A stretch of DNA of 64,000 bases, taken from positions 1 to 64,000 of the forward strand of contig JBFINP010000002.1 in assembly GCA_041611095.1 (NCBI GenBank), written 5' to 3'. Under the pieces are notes generated by a model, which had not been told where the DNA came from, made no database searches, and saw nothing but the letters and a program-made list of their open reading frames with translations. Origin of the DNA: UBA6912 sp041611095. Its GTDB lineage: Bacteria > Actinomycetota > Acidimicrobiia > Spongiisociales > UBA5794. A program made the translations under genes and the position numbers. Shown here piece after piece: positions 8,227 through 16,657 of the stretch (the first letter of the stretch is position 1; each line of letters starts with the position of its first letter).

Positions 8227-9992
8227 CTCGTCCCGTCAAGCTCGCCCACCTCACCACGGTCGATCTCAGCCTGCGCTACCTGGTGCTGCCGCAGCTCGAG
8301 GCCGGTGTGGCCGCAGGCTGGGAGACGCTCGGGATCAGCGCGCCGGGCGAGTTCGTCCCCGAAGTCGAGGCAGTCGGCGTTCGCCACGTGCCGTTGCCGT
8401 CGTCCTCGCGAGGGTGGAGCGTGAAGGCCGACCTCGTGGCGGCGGCCGATCTGTGGCGGATACTGCGCCGGGAGCGACCCGACGTGTTGCATACCCACAA
8501 TCCCAAGCCCGGGCTCTACGGGCGTATCTTGGGCCGGCTCGCGGGTGTTCCCATCGTCGTCAACACGGTCCACGGGTTGTATGCCACGGAGGACGATGCG
8601 TTGCCGAAACGGCTCGTCGTGTATGCCCTCGAGGCGCTCGCCGCTCGCTTCTCCGACGCCGAGCTGGTGCAGAGCTCAGAGGATCTCGCCCTGATGACGC
8701 GGCTGCGGATCAGCAGTTCCCACCGCACCTTCCTGCTGGGCAACGGCATCGACCTGGTGCGGTTCGACCCCGCCCGGTTCGACGCAGAGACGCGCCGTCA
8801 CAAGCGACAGGAGCTCGGTGTCGGTGATGATCAGGTGCTGGTCGGCACCGTCGGCCGGATGGTCGCGGAGAAGGGCTATCCCGAGCTGGTCGAGGCGGCG
8901 GCGGGTCTCGACGATCGCGTTGCCGTCGTGGCCATCGGACCGGCGGACCCCGAGAAGGCCGATGCCCTCGGGGGGGACTTCACCGCCCGGGCACAAGCGG
9001 CCGGCGTCCAACTTCTCGGCATGCGCACCGATGTCGACGAGTGGTACCACGCGATGGACGTGTTCGCCCTCCCGTCGCATCGTGAGGGCTTTCCGCGAGC
9101 CGCCATGGAGGCCGCCGCCATGGGGCTTCCCGTCGTGGCCACGGACATTCGTGGCTGCCGCGAGGTCGTCGAGCCGGGCGTCAACGGACACTTGGTGCCC
9201 GTGGGCGACGCCGCGGCCTTGCGAGCGGCCATCGCAGATCTGGCCGGTGATCCGCACTTGCGGTCTGAGATGGGTGCTGCGAGCCGGGAGCGTGCGCTGC
9301 GGCTGTTCGACGAGAACCGCATCGTCCACACGGTGTTCTCCGCCTATCACGGTATCGCTCGCCGGAAAGGCGTGGCCGCCGTCGCAGCCGCCGCGCCGCC
9401 GATGCTGGAACCCGTCATCCGGAAGGCAGAGGATCGGGATATCCCGCATCTCGCCCGGCTCCACGCCGAGGCGATCGCCACCGGCTTCCTTCCCCGACTC
9501 GGGAGCGGGTTCATGGAGCGGCTCTATGCAGCCATGCTCTCCTTCGACGGCGCCGAGATCTTCATCGCCGACGGGGCCTGGCGCCCGGTTGGGTTCGTTG
9601 CGGGCGTCACCGACGTCGGCGCCTTCTATAAGCACTTCCTACGTCACCATGGAGTCGGCGCCGGGCTGGCTGCCGCCCCACGTCTGCTGCGCCCATCGAT
9701 CATGCGCCGCGCCTGGGAGACCCTCACGTATGGTGGCGACCATGACGAAGTGCGCGCAGAGCTGCTGGCCATGGCGGTAGACGAGGAAGCCCGCCGGCGC
9801 GGGTTGGCGACTCGGCTCGGTGCCGAGCTCACATCGGCGCTGAGCGCGCGGGGGGAGGAGAGGGTCAAGGTCGTCGTGGGCGCCGAGAATGTGATCGCGA
9901 TCGCAGCCTACGAGAAGATGGGTTTCGTACCGTCCGGGAGCATCGAGGTGCATGCGGGCGAGCGGTCCGAGGTGCTCACGTGGGAGGAGTAG
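8223..9992 (+). CDS. Glycosyltransferase-GNAT acetyltransferase fusion
   Basis: 589 residues in two parts. Residues 1-~390 are a GT4-type glycosyltransferase (HTHNPKPGLYGRILG acceptor-domain segment, VGTVGRMVAEKGYPELV at the second domain, E-x7-E in HREGFPRAAMEAAAMG). Residues ~400-589 are a GNAT N-acyltransferase-like domain starting EPVIRKAEDRDIPHLARLH, with an acetyl-CoA-binding core near AVDEEARRRGLATRLG and a C-terminal AIAAYEKMGFVPSG. The natural reading is one polypeptide that adds a sugar and acylates an amino group on it or on its donor. Overlaps are four bases upstream and 13 bases with the next gene. Confidence 0.88.
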   Translation: MTRPVKLAHLTTVDLSLRYLVLPQLEAGVAAGWETLGISAPGEFVPEVEAVGVRHVPLPSSSRGWSVKADLVAAADLWRILRRERPDVLHTHNPKPGLYGRILGRLAGVPIVVNTVHGLYATEDDALPKRLVVYALEALAARFSDAELVQSSEDLALMTRLRISSSHRTFLLGNGIDLVRFDPARFDAETRRHKRQELGVGDDQVLVGTVGRMVAEKGYPELVEAAAGLDDRVAVVAIGPADPEKADALGGDFTARAQAAGVQLLGMRTDVDEWYHAMDVFALPSHREGFPRAAMEAAAMGLPVVATDIRGCREVVEPGVNGHLVPVGDAAALRAAIADLAGDPHLRSEMGAASRERALRLFDENRIVHTVFSAYHGIARRKGVAAVAAAAPPMLEPVIRKAEDRDIPHLARLHAEAIATGFLPRLGSGFMERLYAAMLSFDGAEIFIADGAWRPVGFVAGVTDVGAFYKHFLRHHGVGAGLAAAPRLLRPSIMRRAWETLTYGGDHDEVRAELLAMAVDEEARRRGLATRLGAELTSALSARGEERVKVVVGAENVIAIAAYEKMGFVPSGSIEVHAGERSEVLTWEE

Positions 9993-10936
9993 CCCTTGCC
10001 TTTCTCGTCGCCGGCATGCTCGGTGCTGGCGCTATCCGGCTCGGTCCCGCTCTGGGATTCGTGGATCGACCCGATGGCTACCTGAAGTCCCACGACGTGC
10101 CCGCCGTGCCGCTCGGAGGCGTTGGCATCTTCGTCGCCGTTCACGCAGCGATGGCGCTCGATGGCATCTTCGATATGGGCCTACTGGCGGCGTCGGGCAT
10201 CCTGCTGCTCCTCGGTCTCGTGGACGACCGCCGTCCGCTGAGCAGCGTGCTCCGACTCGGGATCGAGGTGGCCGCGGGGATCGTCCTGGCCGTCGGAGCG
10301 GACCTGCCCGCGATCGAAGGTGGCGCCGTCGGACTCGTCCTCGTCGTGGTGCTCCTGGTGGTGGCCGTCAACGCCGTGAACCTGATGGACGGGCTCGACG
10401 GCCTCGCCGGCTCTTCGGCGCTCGTCGCCGGGGTGGGCATTGGAGTGCTCGCTGCGGTCCGCAGCCTCGGCATCGAATATGGCTTCATCGTTGCGGCCGC
10501 GCTGGGAGGCTTCTTGATCTGGAACTGGCCAAAGGCCCGCCTCTTCCTCGGCGACAACGGGGCCTACGTGGTCGGCGGCTTCCTGGCGTACGGGTTCTTC
10601 CAGGCGTCACCCGCCGCCGAACTCGACGTGCTCGTCGCATCTGGGCTGCTCGGGGTCTTCGCCGTGGATCTCGCGGTGACGCTCACGCGGCGGCGCATCT
10701 CGGGACGCCCGCTCTTCGAGGGCGACCGCAGCCACGTTTACGACCAACTTCACGACCGCGGCCTACCGATTGCTCGAGTGGCACTCACGTTTGCCGCGGG
10801 GCAGGCGGCGATCGCCGCCCTGGTCATCCTCGTCGATGCGTTCACGCCGCCGATCCTGGCGCTTGCGATCCTGGCGACGGCATTGGTCGGGATCGTCTTT
10901 GCGCTGGGTCAGGCAGGGTTCCTGCAGCGGGCCTGA
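9980..10936 (+). CDS. WecA/MraY-like phospho-glycosyl transferase
   Basis: 318 residues, about ten membrane segments. The polyprenyl-phosphate HexNAc-1-phosphate transferase motifs are present: LVDDRRPLSS (Asp pair), NAVNLMDGLDGLAG, FLGDNGAYVVGG, and RSHVYDQLHDRG near residues 250-262, corresponding to the His-rich cytoplasmic loop. Such enzymes start glycan assembly by moving sugar-1-phosphate from UDP-sugar to undecaprenyl phosphate. It overlaps the fusion gene by 13 bases from a GTG start. In this locus it probably primes the surface polysaccharide, though a cell-wall arabinogalactan or teichoic-type role is possible. Confidence 0.88.
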   Translation: MGGVALAFLVAGMLGAGAIRLGPALGFVDRPDGYLKSHDVPAVPLGGVGIFVAVHAAMALDGIFDMGLLAASGILLLLGLVDDRRPLSSVLRLGIEVAAGIVLAVGADLPAIEGGAVGLVLVVVLLVVAVNAVNLMDGLDGLAGSSALVAGVGIGVLAAVRSLGIEYGFIVAAALGGFLIWNWPKARLFLGDNGAYVVGGFLAYGFFQASPAAELDVLVASGLLGVFAVDLAVTLTRRRISGRPLFEGDRSHVYDQLHDRGLPIARVALTFAAGQAAIAALVILVDAFTPPILALAILATALVGIVFALGQAGFLQRA

Positions 10937-10970
10937 CGCCCCGGCTGCTCTCCGGCCGCCTGACAACACG

Positions 10971-12338
10971 TCAGCGAACCGGGAGCGGCCCTCCGATCAG
11001 CAGCTCGTCGATTCCCTCTACCTTCCGCTCCTCCTCGAGTTGACGCTCCTCCTCTTCGATGTCGGGAGGGCCGAAGCCGAGGGCAACGAGGAGCGCCAGC
11101 ATGAACGGCAAGACCTGCGACCGCTCCCGGGCCATCAGGCCGAGGTTGAGGAACGAGGAGAACGCTATGACGAAGCCGATGGTGAAGAAGAGGCAGAACA
11201 ACGTGTACGGATCCCGGCGGATCCTCAGCCCGCGGCGGAACATGGCCGGCAGCTTCCAGAGCAGGATGAGCAAGAGCACGGCCCCCTCGAGGCTTGCTGC
11301 GAACGCCGGCGGGTTGTTCGCCTCGTAGGGAAGCGGCCGGAAGAGGACGCGGACGGCTGCCTCGGGGAACTCGGCTGGGCTGGTGATGAACCCGCCCTCG
11401 ACCTGTGATCCGCCCTTGCTCGTCTGGTCCTCGATGCTGGTCACGAGCGTGTCGACCTGGCCCTCGACGGCTGCGGCGTCTTCGAGCGCGATCCCGAAGC
11501 TCGATGCGGCGATCACGCCGATGATCGCCAGGCCGGCTCCAGACAACGACAGCAGCGCCAACCGCTTTGCCGGCATCCTTGCGACCCCTACGCCTCCCTT
11601 GGCGAACAGCAAAGCTCCGACCGCGGCCGCGGCCTGCATGGCCGAGACGTGCGGCCTGATGATCCCGGAGATGCCCATCCCGATCACGATCGGAATCGCC
11701 GAGCTCAGTGCACCGTCGGCGAGCAGTTTGGCGATGCCATAGGCGGCGATGCCGATGCCGAGAAACATCACCGCTTCCTTGCCGATGCTCGACGGCCAGT
11801 AGACGACGTTCGGGATGAGAAACACCGCGAAGGCGTACAGCTTGAGCCGGCGGGGCACGACGGACTTGCGGAACGCGGCATACATGAAGATCTGGCCGAT
11901 GAACGCCAGGATGGCGAACTCGAAGAAGCCGCCGAGCATGCTGGGTATGTAGGGCACGTAGACCAGGCCGGTGACACCGTTCATCGCCTCGGTCCCTATC
12001 TTCATGTCCGGGAAGTCGAACGAGCGCCACATGTGGACCAGTGTGCGCGAGGCGTTGCCATGGAAGCCGACGGCGTCGCCAGAGCCGCGGTAGTAATCGA
12101 CCAGCACCCACCACCGCAGCCACGACATCGCCAGCTTTGCTGCGAACCCCACCATGATGAAGTTGGGGAGCCAGGCCCGGTCCTCGTCGTTGGCGACCTT
12201 CTTTCCGACGAAGGTGAACAACGCGGCGCCGACGATCGCGATGACGGCCGCACCGATGTGCTCGGAGCTCGTTGCGACGGTGAAGCCGAGGCCGATGAAC
12301 AACGACAGCCAGAGGAACATCGGGATCATGGCGAACAT
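10971..12338 (-). CDS. Polytopic membrane protein, polymerase-like
   Basis: 455 residues with roughly ten hydrophobic segments, a large loop between (~residues 265-340) and a charged C-terminus (EEEERQLEEERK). No catalytic motif is recognisable. Size, topology and position inside a polysaccharide locus fit a Wzy/O-antigen-polymerase-like protein, but this is inference from context. The ATG at 12338 shares one base with the stop of the upstream GNAT gene (TGATG), which fixes the start and suggests coupling. It converges on the WecA-like gene. Confidence 0.7.
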   Translation of the reverse strand: MFAMIPMFLWLSLFIGLGFTVATSSEHIGAAVIAIVGAALFTFVGKKVANDEDRAWLPNFIMVGFAAKLAMSWLRWWVLVDYYRGSGDAVGFHGNASRTLVHMWRSFDFPDMKIGTEAMNGVTGLVYVPYIPSMLGGFFEFAILAFIGQIFMYAAFRKSVVPRRLKLYAFAVFLIPNVVYWPSSIGKEAVMFLGIGIAAYGIAKLLADGALSSAIPIVIGMGISGIIRPHVSAMQAAAAVGALLFAKGGVGVARMPAKRLALLSLSGAGLAIIGVIAASSFGIALEDAAAVEGQVDTLVTSIEDQTSKGGSQVEGGFITSPAEFPEAAVRVLFRPLPYEANNPPAFAASLEGAVLLLILLWKLPAMFRRGLRIRRDPYTLFCLFFTIGFVIAFSSFLNLGLMARERSQVLPFMLALLVALGFGPPDIEEEERQLEEERKVEGIDELLIGGPLPVR

Positions 12339-13294
12339 CAGAGAAGCTCCAGATCGCTCGAAGCGAGATCCCACGCCTCGAGGTCGCCGACGTCGAGCGG
12401 CAAGGTGCGCAATGGCTTGGCGACCAGGGTGAGCGTCTTGACCCGCGGGACGGGCAGGATGCCACGGCGCATGGCGGCGCGGCGTTCCGGCGACCCTGCG
12501 GAGAACCAGCCGGCCAGGTAGGCCGCACGGTTCGCTCGGTGGACGGCGCCGATCGCCTTGGCGGGGTGATCCCCGAACACGTCGGACAGCACGAGCTCAC
12601 GCCGCCCGTTGCGGATGTTCGGCCTGACGACGGCGGTCGAGTCGCCCGCATCGACGCGGAAGTAGCGGGCCGTCGGATGCCCCATGAAGCGCCACGCCAG
12701 GTATGGCGCGGTCCGTGGAGTCCGCAGCCCGCCTGCGGCCCGATCGGAGACGGCCAAGCCTTCGGCCGGAACCGGCCGGCGAAGGAACTCGTTCGGAGCG
12801 GGGAGGGCGTCGGCGTCCACGCGCCGTCCTGTCATTCCGCGGCCGGGTGCCACCATCACCCCGATCTCGCCGACTGCGATCCAGCCCAATGAGAGATAGC
12901 CGGCGCCCGACTTCGGGTTGGGAGTATTGAAGACCATGGCCACGCCGTCGGCGGCCGCCTGCTCGAGGGCGGCGAGGGTGAGCCGGCGGAAGATGCCCCG
13001 GCGCTGATAATCGGGGTGGGTGGCGGTGTCGACGGCGCGGACACACCGCAGCGTTGCTCCATCTGGAGTGCGGAGCTCCCACCGCATGAACGCACGTAGC
13101 CCCACGATCTTGCCGTGCGCTTCGGCGACGAGCAGGATCGACCGGCCGAACGGGTTGTCGATGTGCTTCCAGGCGAACAACTCGGGGCTCCGCTCCAGCA
13201 ACGCCGTCTCTCCGAGCGAGACTCGCAGCAGGGCGAGCACCCCCTCGAGGTCGGCGTCCCCATACGGGCGGACCGTGATCGTGCTCTCAGCCAC
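12338..13294 (-). CDS. GNAT-family acyltransferase
   Basis: 318 residues. The N-terminal ~150 residues are GNAT-like: ITVRPYGDADLEGVLALL, then VDTATHPDYQRRGIFRRL, which is the acetyl-CoA pyrophosphate-binding loop (Q-R-R-G-x-F), and FNTPNPKSGAGYLSLGW. The second half is likely another GNAT-related domain. The GTG at 13294 overlaps the upstream glycosyltransferase by eight bases. Such proteins in glycan loci N- or O-acylate amino sugars. The acyl donor and acceptor are unknown. Confidence 0.8.
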   Translation of the reverse strand: MAESTITVRPYGDADLEGVLALLRVSLGETALLERSPELFAWKHIDNPFGRSILLVAEAHGKIVGLRAFMRWELRTPDGATLRCVRAVDTATHPDYQRRGIFRRLTLAALEQAAADGVAMVFNTPNPKSGAGYLSLGWIAVGEIGVMVAPGRGMTGRRVDADALPAPNEFLRRPVPAEGLAVSDRAAGGLRTPRTAPYLAWRFMGHPTARYFRVDAGDSTAVVRPNIRNGRRELVLSDVFGDHPAKAIGAVHRANRAAYLAGWFSAGSPERRAAMRRGILPVPRVKTLTLVAKPLRTLPLDVGDLEAWDLASSDLELL

Positions 13295-14390
13295 CGAGCA
13301 CCTGCTCGTACATGGCCTCGATCGTACGCACCATCGCCTCCAAGCTGTAGTCGCGCTCGACGACCTTTCGTCCCGCCGCCGCAAGTGACGCGGCGTGCGC
13401 TGGATCGGTGATCAGGGAGGCGACGGCTTCGGCGAAGAGCGCCGGCTTCCGGGGCGGGACGAGGAGACCGGTGACGTCGTCGTGGACGATGCCGGGTACG
13501 CCGCCGACCGCCGTGGCGACCACCGGGCGTTCCAACGCCATGGCTTCGAGCACGGCGACGGGCAAGCCTTCGAAATCCGACGGATTCGCAAAGACGTCGG
13601 CCGCCGCCACGAACGACAGCGCGTCCTCGCGTCGGCCGAGGAAGTCCAGGTGCTCCGACACGCCCGCGTCGGCTGCCAGATCCCTGATGCGAGCGAGATC
13701 GCCCTCGTTCTTCTCACCGCCGATCGACACGACCCTGACCGCCGGTAGGCGCTCGGCGAGGATGCGCACCGCCTCCACGAGGTTGGCATGACCCTTGTGG
13801 GGCCTGATGTTGCCGACGTGAACCACCAGTGGCGTGTCCGGCCCGACACCCAACTCGGCGCGGGCGGCGGCGGCAGCCGAGGGTGAGACCTCGCAGGAAA
13901 CCCCGTTGGGTACCACGACGGCGTCCGGACCCGGGTAGGCCTCGACCGAGCCGGCCACGGCCCCCGAGACTGCAGTCACCGCGGCGTTGCGGCCGTAGGT
14001 GAGCCTGTTGACGATACGAACCGGGAGGCGGTACGAGCCGGCGACGTTGTGCTCGGTGTAGACGACCGGCACCGGCGACACGGCGCGGGCCACCGCACCC
14101 ATCGCCGGGAGGTGGGCGTGGAGGAGATCTGCGCGGGCAGCCGTTGCGTGGCGGCGAAGCCTGAGCCACGACGGCGGCGTCATGCCCCGCGGCCCCCCGA
14201 TACAGGCGACCGGGATGCCCAGCTCTGAGAGCGGTTCGACAAGCTGATCCTTCCACGGCAGGGCGTAGACGACGCGGTAGTCGAACCGATCTCGATCCCA
14301 CACGCGTGCGCTCTCGGCGATCAGCTTCTCGGCGCCGCCGATACCCAGCCCCTTGATCGCCACGAGAATGGTGGGGCGGGAGCGGCTCAC
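13287..14390 (-). CDS. GT4-type glycosyltransferase
   Basis: 367 residues. The N-terminal KGLGIGGAEKLIAE glycine loop is typical of GT4 enzymes such as PimB/WcaL relatives. DLLHAHLPAMGAVAR and VYTEHNVAGSYR lie in the acceptor domain, VVHVGNIRPHKGHANLVEAV opens the donor domain, and E-x7-E is in FEGLPVAVLEAMALE. The GTG start at 14390 overlaps a small upstream frame by four bases (GTGA). It leads a three-gene minus-strand operon with the GNAT and membrane-protein genes, divergent from the CapD-like gene. Confidence 0.88.
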   Translation of the reverse strand: MSRSRPTILVAIKGLGIGGAEKLIAESARVWDRDRFDYRVVYALPWKDQLVEPLSELGIPVACIGGPRGMTPPSWLRLRRHATAARADLLHAHLPAMGAVARAVSPVPVVYTEHNVAGSYRLPVRIVNRLTYGRNAAVTAVSGAVAGSVEAYPGPDAVVVPNGVSCEVSPSAAAAARAELGVGPDTPLVVHVGNIRPHKGHANLVEAVRILAERLPAVRVVSIGGEKNEGDLARIRDLAADAGVSEHLDFLGRREDALSFVAAADVFANPSDFEGLPVAVLEAMALERPVVATAVGGVPGIVHDDVTGLLVPPRKPALFAEAVASLITDPAHAASLAAAGRKVVERDYSLEAMVRTIEAMYEQVLGG

Positions 14391-14491
14391 CGCTCCGCCG
14401 CCTTCCGTCGAGCATCGTCGATGGCGTGTTGGTGGATCAAGAAACAGGCCCCCATGAGGCGCTTGCGCACCCGTGGAAGCGAAGGTACCAC
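14387..14491 (-). CDS. Possible 34-residue leader peptide gene
   Basis: An open frame from a GTG at 14491 (an internal ATG gives 22 residues) ends in a TGA that overlaps the glycosyltransferase GTG start by four bases, the same coupling seen between real genes here. The peptide is basic and ends HAIDDARRKAAER. I recognise no family. It could be a translated leader that couples ribosomes into the glycosyltransferase gene, or chance. Confidence 0.35.
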   Translation of the reverse strand: MVPSLPRVRKRLMGACFLIHQHAIDDARRKAAER

Positions 14492-14700
14492 GGTGGCAAA
14501 TCAGCCTCGTAGGGCGATCGACTCAATTCGGCCCGGAGGCGGGAAAGGGGGTGGGCGCTCGAAGGCCTTCCAACTACAGTCCGATGGATGGCGCCGGTAC
14601 GGCACCCTGCCGGCGTTGGGGACGCACAAGGGGGCAACATAGGGGGAAGGTCTCGCCCGCGCTCAGAGAGCCGGGAGCAGGCGAGACGACAAGGCAGCGC
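14492..14700. other. Divergent intergenic region with inverted repeat
   Basis: This is the regulatory space between the minus-strand glycosyltransferase operon and the capD-like gene. It contains a hairpin CGCCGG/CCGGCG near 14590-14615 and an 8-bp inverted repeat, GTCTCGCC at 14650-14657 with GGCGAGAC at 14680-14687, ending 13 bases before the first possible start. No gene is evident. Confidence 0.45.
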
Positions 14701-16653
14701 ATGGGGGAAACAATGCAGCCGGAAGGACCACCACGCCGGGGAGGCCACGGACCAACGTGGCGCACGGCGGCCGCACAGAACGCCGCACGGGTGCGGGCAG
14801 ACGTCACGTTCGCGATGGTGGACGCCTTCATCATCACGATGGCCTACGTCGCAGGCCTCGTCACCCGCTTCATGGATGGACTCGGGCTGTCCGCCGACTG
14901 GTGGCCGTCGTTCTGGCGCATCCTCCCGGTCATCGTTCTCGTCCATCTCATCGCCAACGTGGCGTTCGGCACCTATGGACACGTCTGGGAGTACGCCTCG
15001 GTAGCCGAAGCGTTGCGTGTTGGGTTTGCATCGGCCGCTGCGGGAGCCTTCATCGTCATCTCGCTCATCATCGGCCGCGACGCCTTCAGTGTCGCCCAGC
15101 CGATTCCGATCTCCGTGGCGATGCTCGGTGCGATGTTCACGCTCATGGGCATGGGGGCGATCCGGTTCCGGACACGAATGTTCTCGTTCCAGCGAATGGC
15201 TCACCGCGGCGCACCCGTGCGAGCCCTCATCGTGGGAACCGGCCGGCCCGCCGCGGTGCTGGCGCGGCAGGCGCCCAACCTCGACCCCGTGACCGAGGTC
15301 GTCGGCTTCGTCGACCTCGACACCTCCGAGCACCACCCACGCCGCCTCGTAGGTCGCCCCGTGTGGAGCGGCGTCGACCGTGTTCCCGAGCTCGTCCACA
15401 CATATCGCGTCGATCAGGTGATCGTCGCCGCCAGCACGTCGGAGTCCACACTGCGCGACCTCGTCGACGAGTGTCTCGCCATCGACGTCGCGCTGCGCAT
15501 CGTTCCCAACCTCAACGCCCTCCTCAAGGGTCAGGTTGCCGACGGCATCCGCAACATCGAGCTCTCTGACCTGCTGCCGCGGGCCACGGTCGAGACCGAC
15601 CTGTCGCCCGTCGCCGCCATGCTGGGTGGCCGGCGGATCCTCGTCACCGGTGCCGGCGGCTCGATCGGTTCGGAGATCGTTCGCCAGTGCCTCGAGTTCG
15701 AGGACATCTACGTGATCGCCGTGGACAACGACGAGACGCACCTGCACGATGGTGTCGCACGGTGGGGCGCCGATCCGGGCACGCTCAAACCGGTGCTCTG
15801 CGACATTCGCGACCGCGCCCGGCTCGACCAGGTCTTCGAGGCGGTGCGTCCGCAGGTGGTCTTCCACGCCGCCGCCCACAAGCACGTGCCGATCCTGGAG
15901 CACTGCCCGAGCGAAGCCGTCAAGACCAACGTGCTCGGCACGGCCAACCTGCTGAGCTCGGTCGAGAAGTTCGGTGTGGAGCGGTTCGTTCTCATCTCCA
16001 CCGACAAGGCGGTCGATCCGTCGAGCATCATGGGGGCGACGAAGCGGGTCGCCGAGATGCTGACCCAGGCCGCGGCGACCCGTGCGAACGGCAAGGTCTT
16101 CACGGCCGTGCGATTCGGCAACGTGCTCGGGAGCCGGGGCAGCGTCGTGCCCACCTTCATGCGGCAGATCCAGGGCGGCGGGCCGGTCACGGTCACCGAT
16201 CCCCGGATGACGCGGTACTTCATGACGGTGTCGGAGGCGGTCCAGCTCGTGCTGCAGTCGGCAGCGCTGGCCTCGGGCAGCGAGGTGTTCGTACTCGACA
16301 TGGGGGAGCCGGTGCGGATCATGGACCTCGCCTCGCGTCTCATCCGTCTCTCTGGTCTCGTGCCCGGCCGGGACATCCAGATCGACATCACCGGCATGCG
16401 GCCCGGCGAGAAGCTCGAAGAGGTGCTGTCCGACGGACCGCTCGCTCCGAGCACCCACCCCAAGATCAACAAGGCGACCATCGGCTTCCCGGATGAGTCG
16501 ATTCTGCTGGACGAGTTGGATCATCTCCGAGATCTGGCAGACTCGGGGACGAGCGAGCAGGTCGCGGACGCGATCCACCGCCTCGCTCGCAGTGCGGCGC
16601 TTCGCGCCGTCGACACAACCGGAAGCCTGAGGGACGCCGCTACATGGAACTGA
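14701..16653 (+). CDS. CapD/FlaA1-like nucleotide-sugar epimerase/dehydratase
   Basis: 650 residues. The N-terminal ~150 residues hold about four membrane segments. Residues ~170-300 are a first Rossmann-type domain (ALIVGTGRPAAVLAR), and residues ~315-600 a short-chain dehydrogenase domain with GAGGSIGSEIVRQ for NAD(P), HAAAHKHVPILE, and STDKAVDPSSIMGATKR, where Met stands in the usual Tyr place as in this subfamily. Members make UDP-4-keto-6-deoxy or epimerised HexNAc for capsules. Start: ATG at 14701, or 14713, which has GGGGGAAA just upstream. A Wzz-like gene follows four bases later. Confidence 0.88.
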   Translation: MGETMQPEGPPRRGGHGPTWRTAAAQNAARVRADVTFAMVDAFIITMAYVAGLVTRFMDGLGLSADWWPSFWRILPVIVLVHLIANVAFGTYGHVWEYASVAEALRVGFASAAAGAFIVISLIIGRDAFSVAQPIPISVAMLGAMFTLMGMGAIRFRTRMFSFQRMAHRGAPVRALIVGTGRPAAVLARQAPNLDPVTEVVGFVDLDTSEHHPRRLVGRPVWSGVDRVPELVHTYRVDQVIVAASTSESTLRDLVDECLAIDVALRIVPNLNALLKGQVADGIRNIELSDLLPRATVETDLSPVAAMLGGRRILVTGAGGSIGSEIVRQCLEFEDIYVIAVDNDETHLHDGVARWGADPGTLKPVLCDIRDRARLDQVFEAVRPQVVFHAAAHKHVPILEHCPSEAVKTNVLGTANLLSSVEKFGVERFVLISTDKAVDPSSIMGATKRVAEMLTQAAATRANGKVFTAVRFGNVLGSRGSVVPTFMRQIQGGGPVTVTDPRMTRYFMTVSEAVQLVLQSAALASGSEVFVLDMGEPVRIMDLASRLIRLSGLVPGRDIQIDITGMRPGEKLEEVLSDGPLAPSTHPKINKATIGFPDESILLDELDHLRDLADSGTSEQVADAIHRLARSAALRAVDTTGSLRDAATWN

Positions 16654-16657
16654 CAAC

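Noticed and set aside
14625..14665. GACGCACAAGGGGGCAAC resembles the first half of a c-di-GMP-I (GEMM) riboswitch
   Set aside because: The second conserved half (GGGACGCAAAGCC) and the tetraloop-receptor arrangement are missing, so I treat it as chance.
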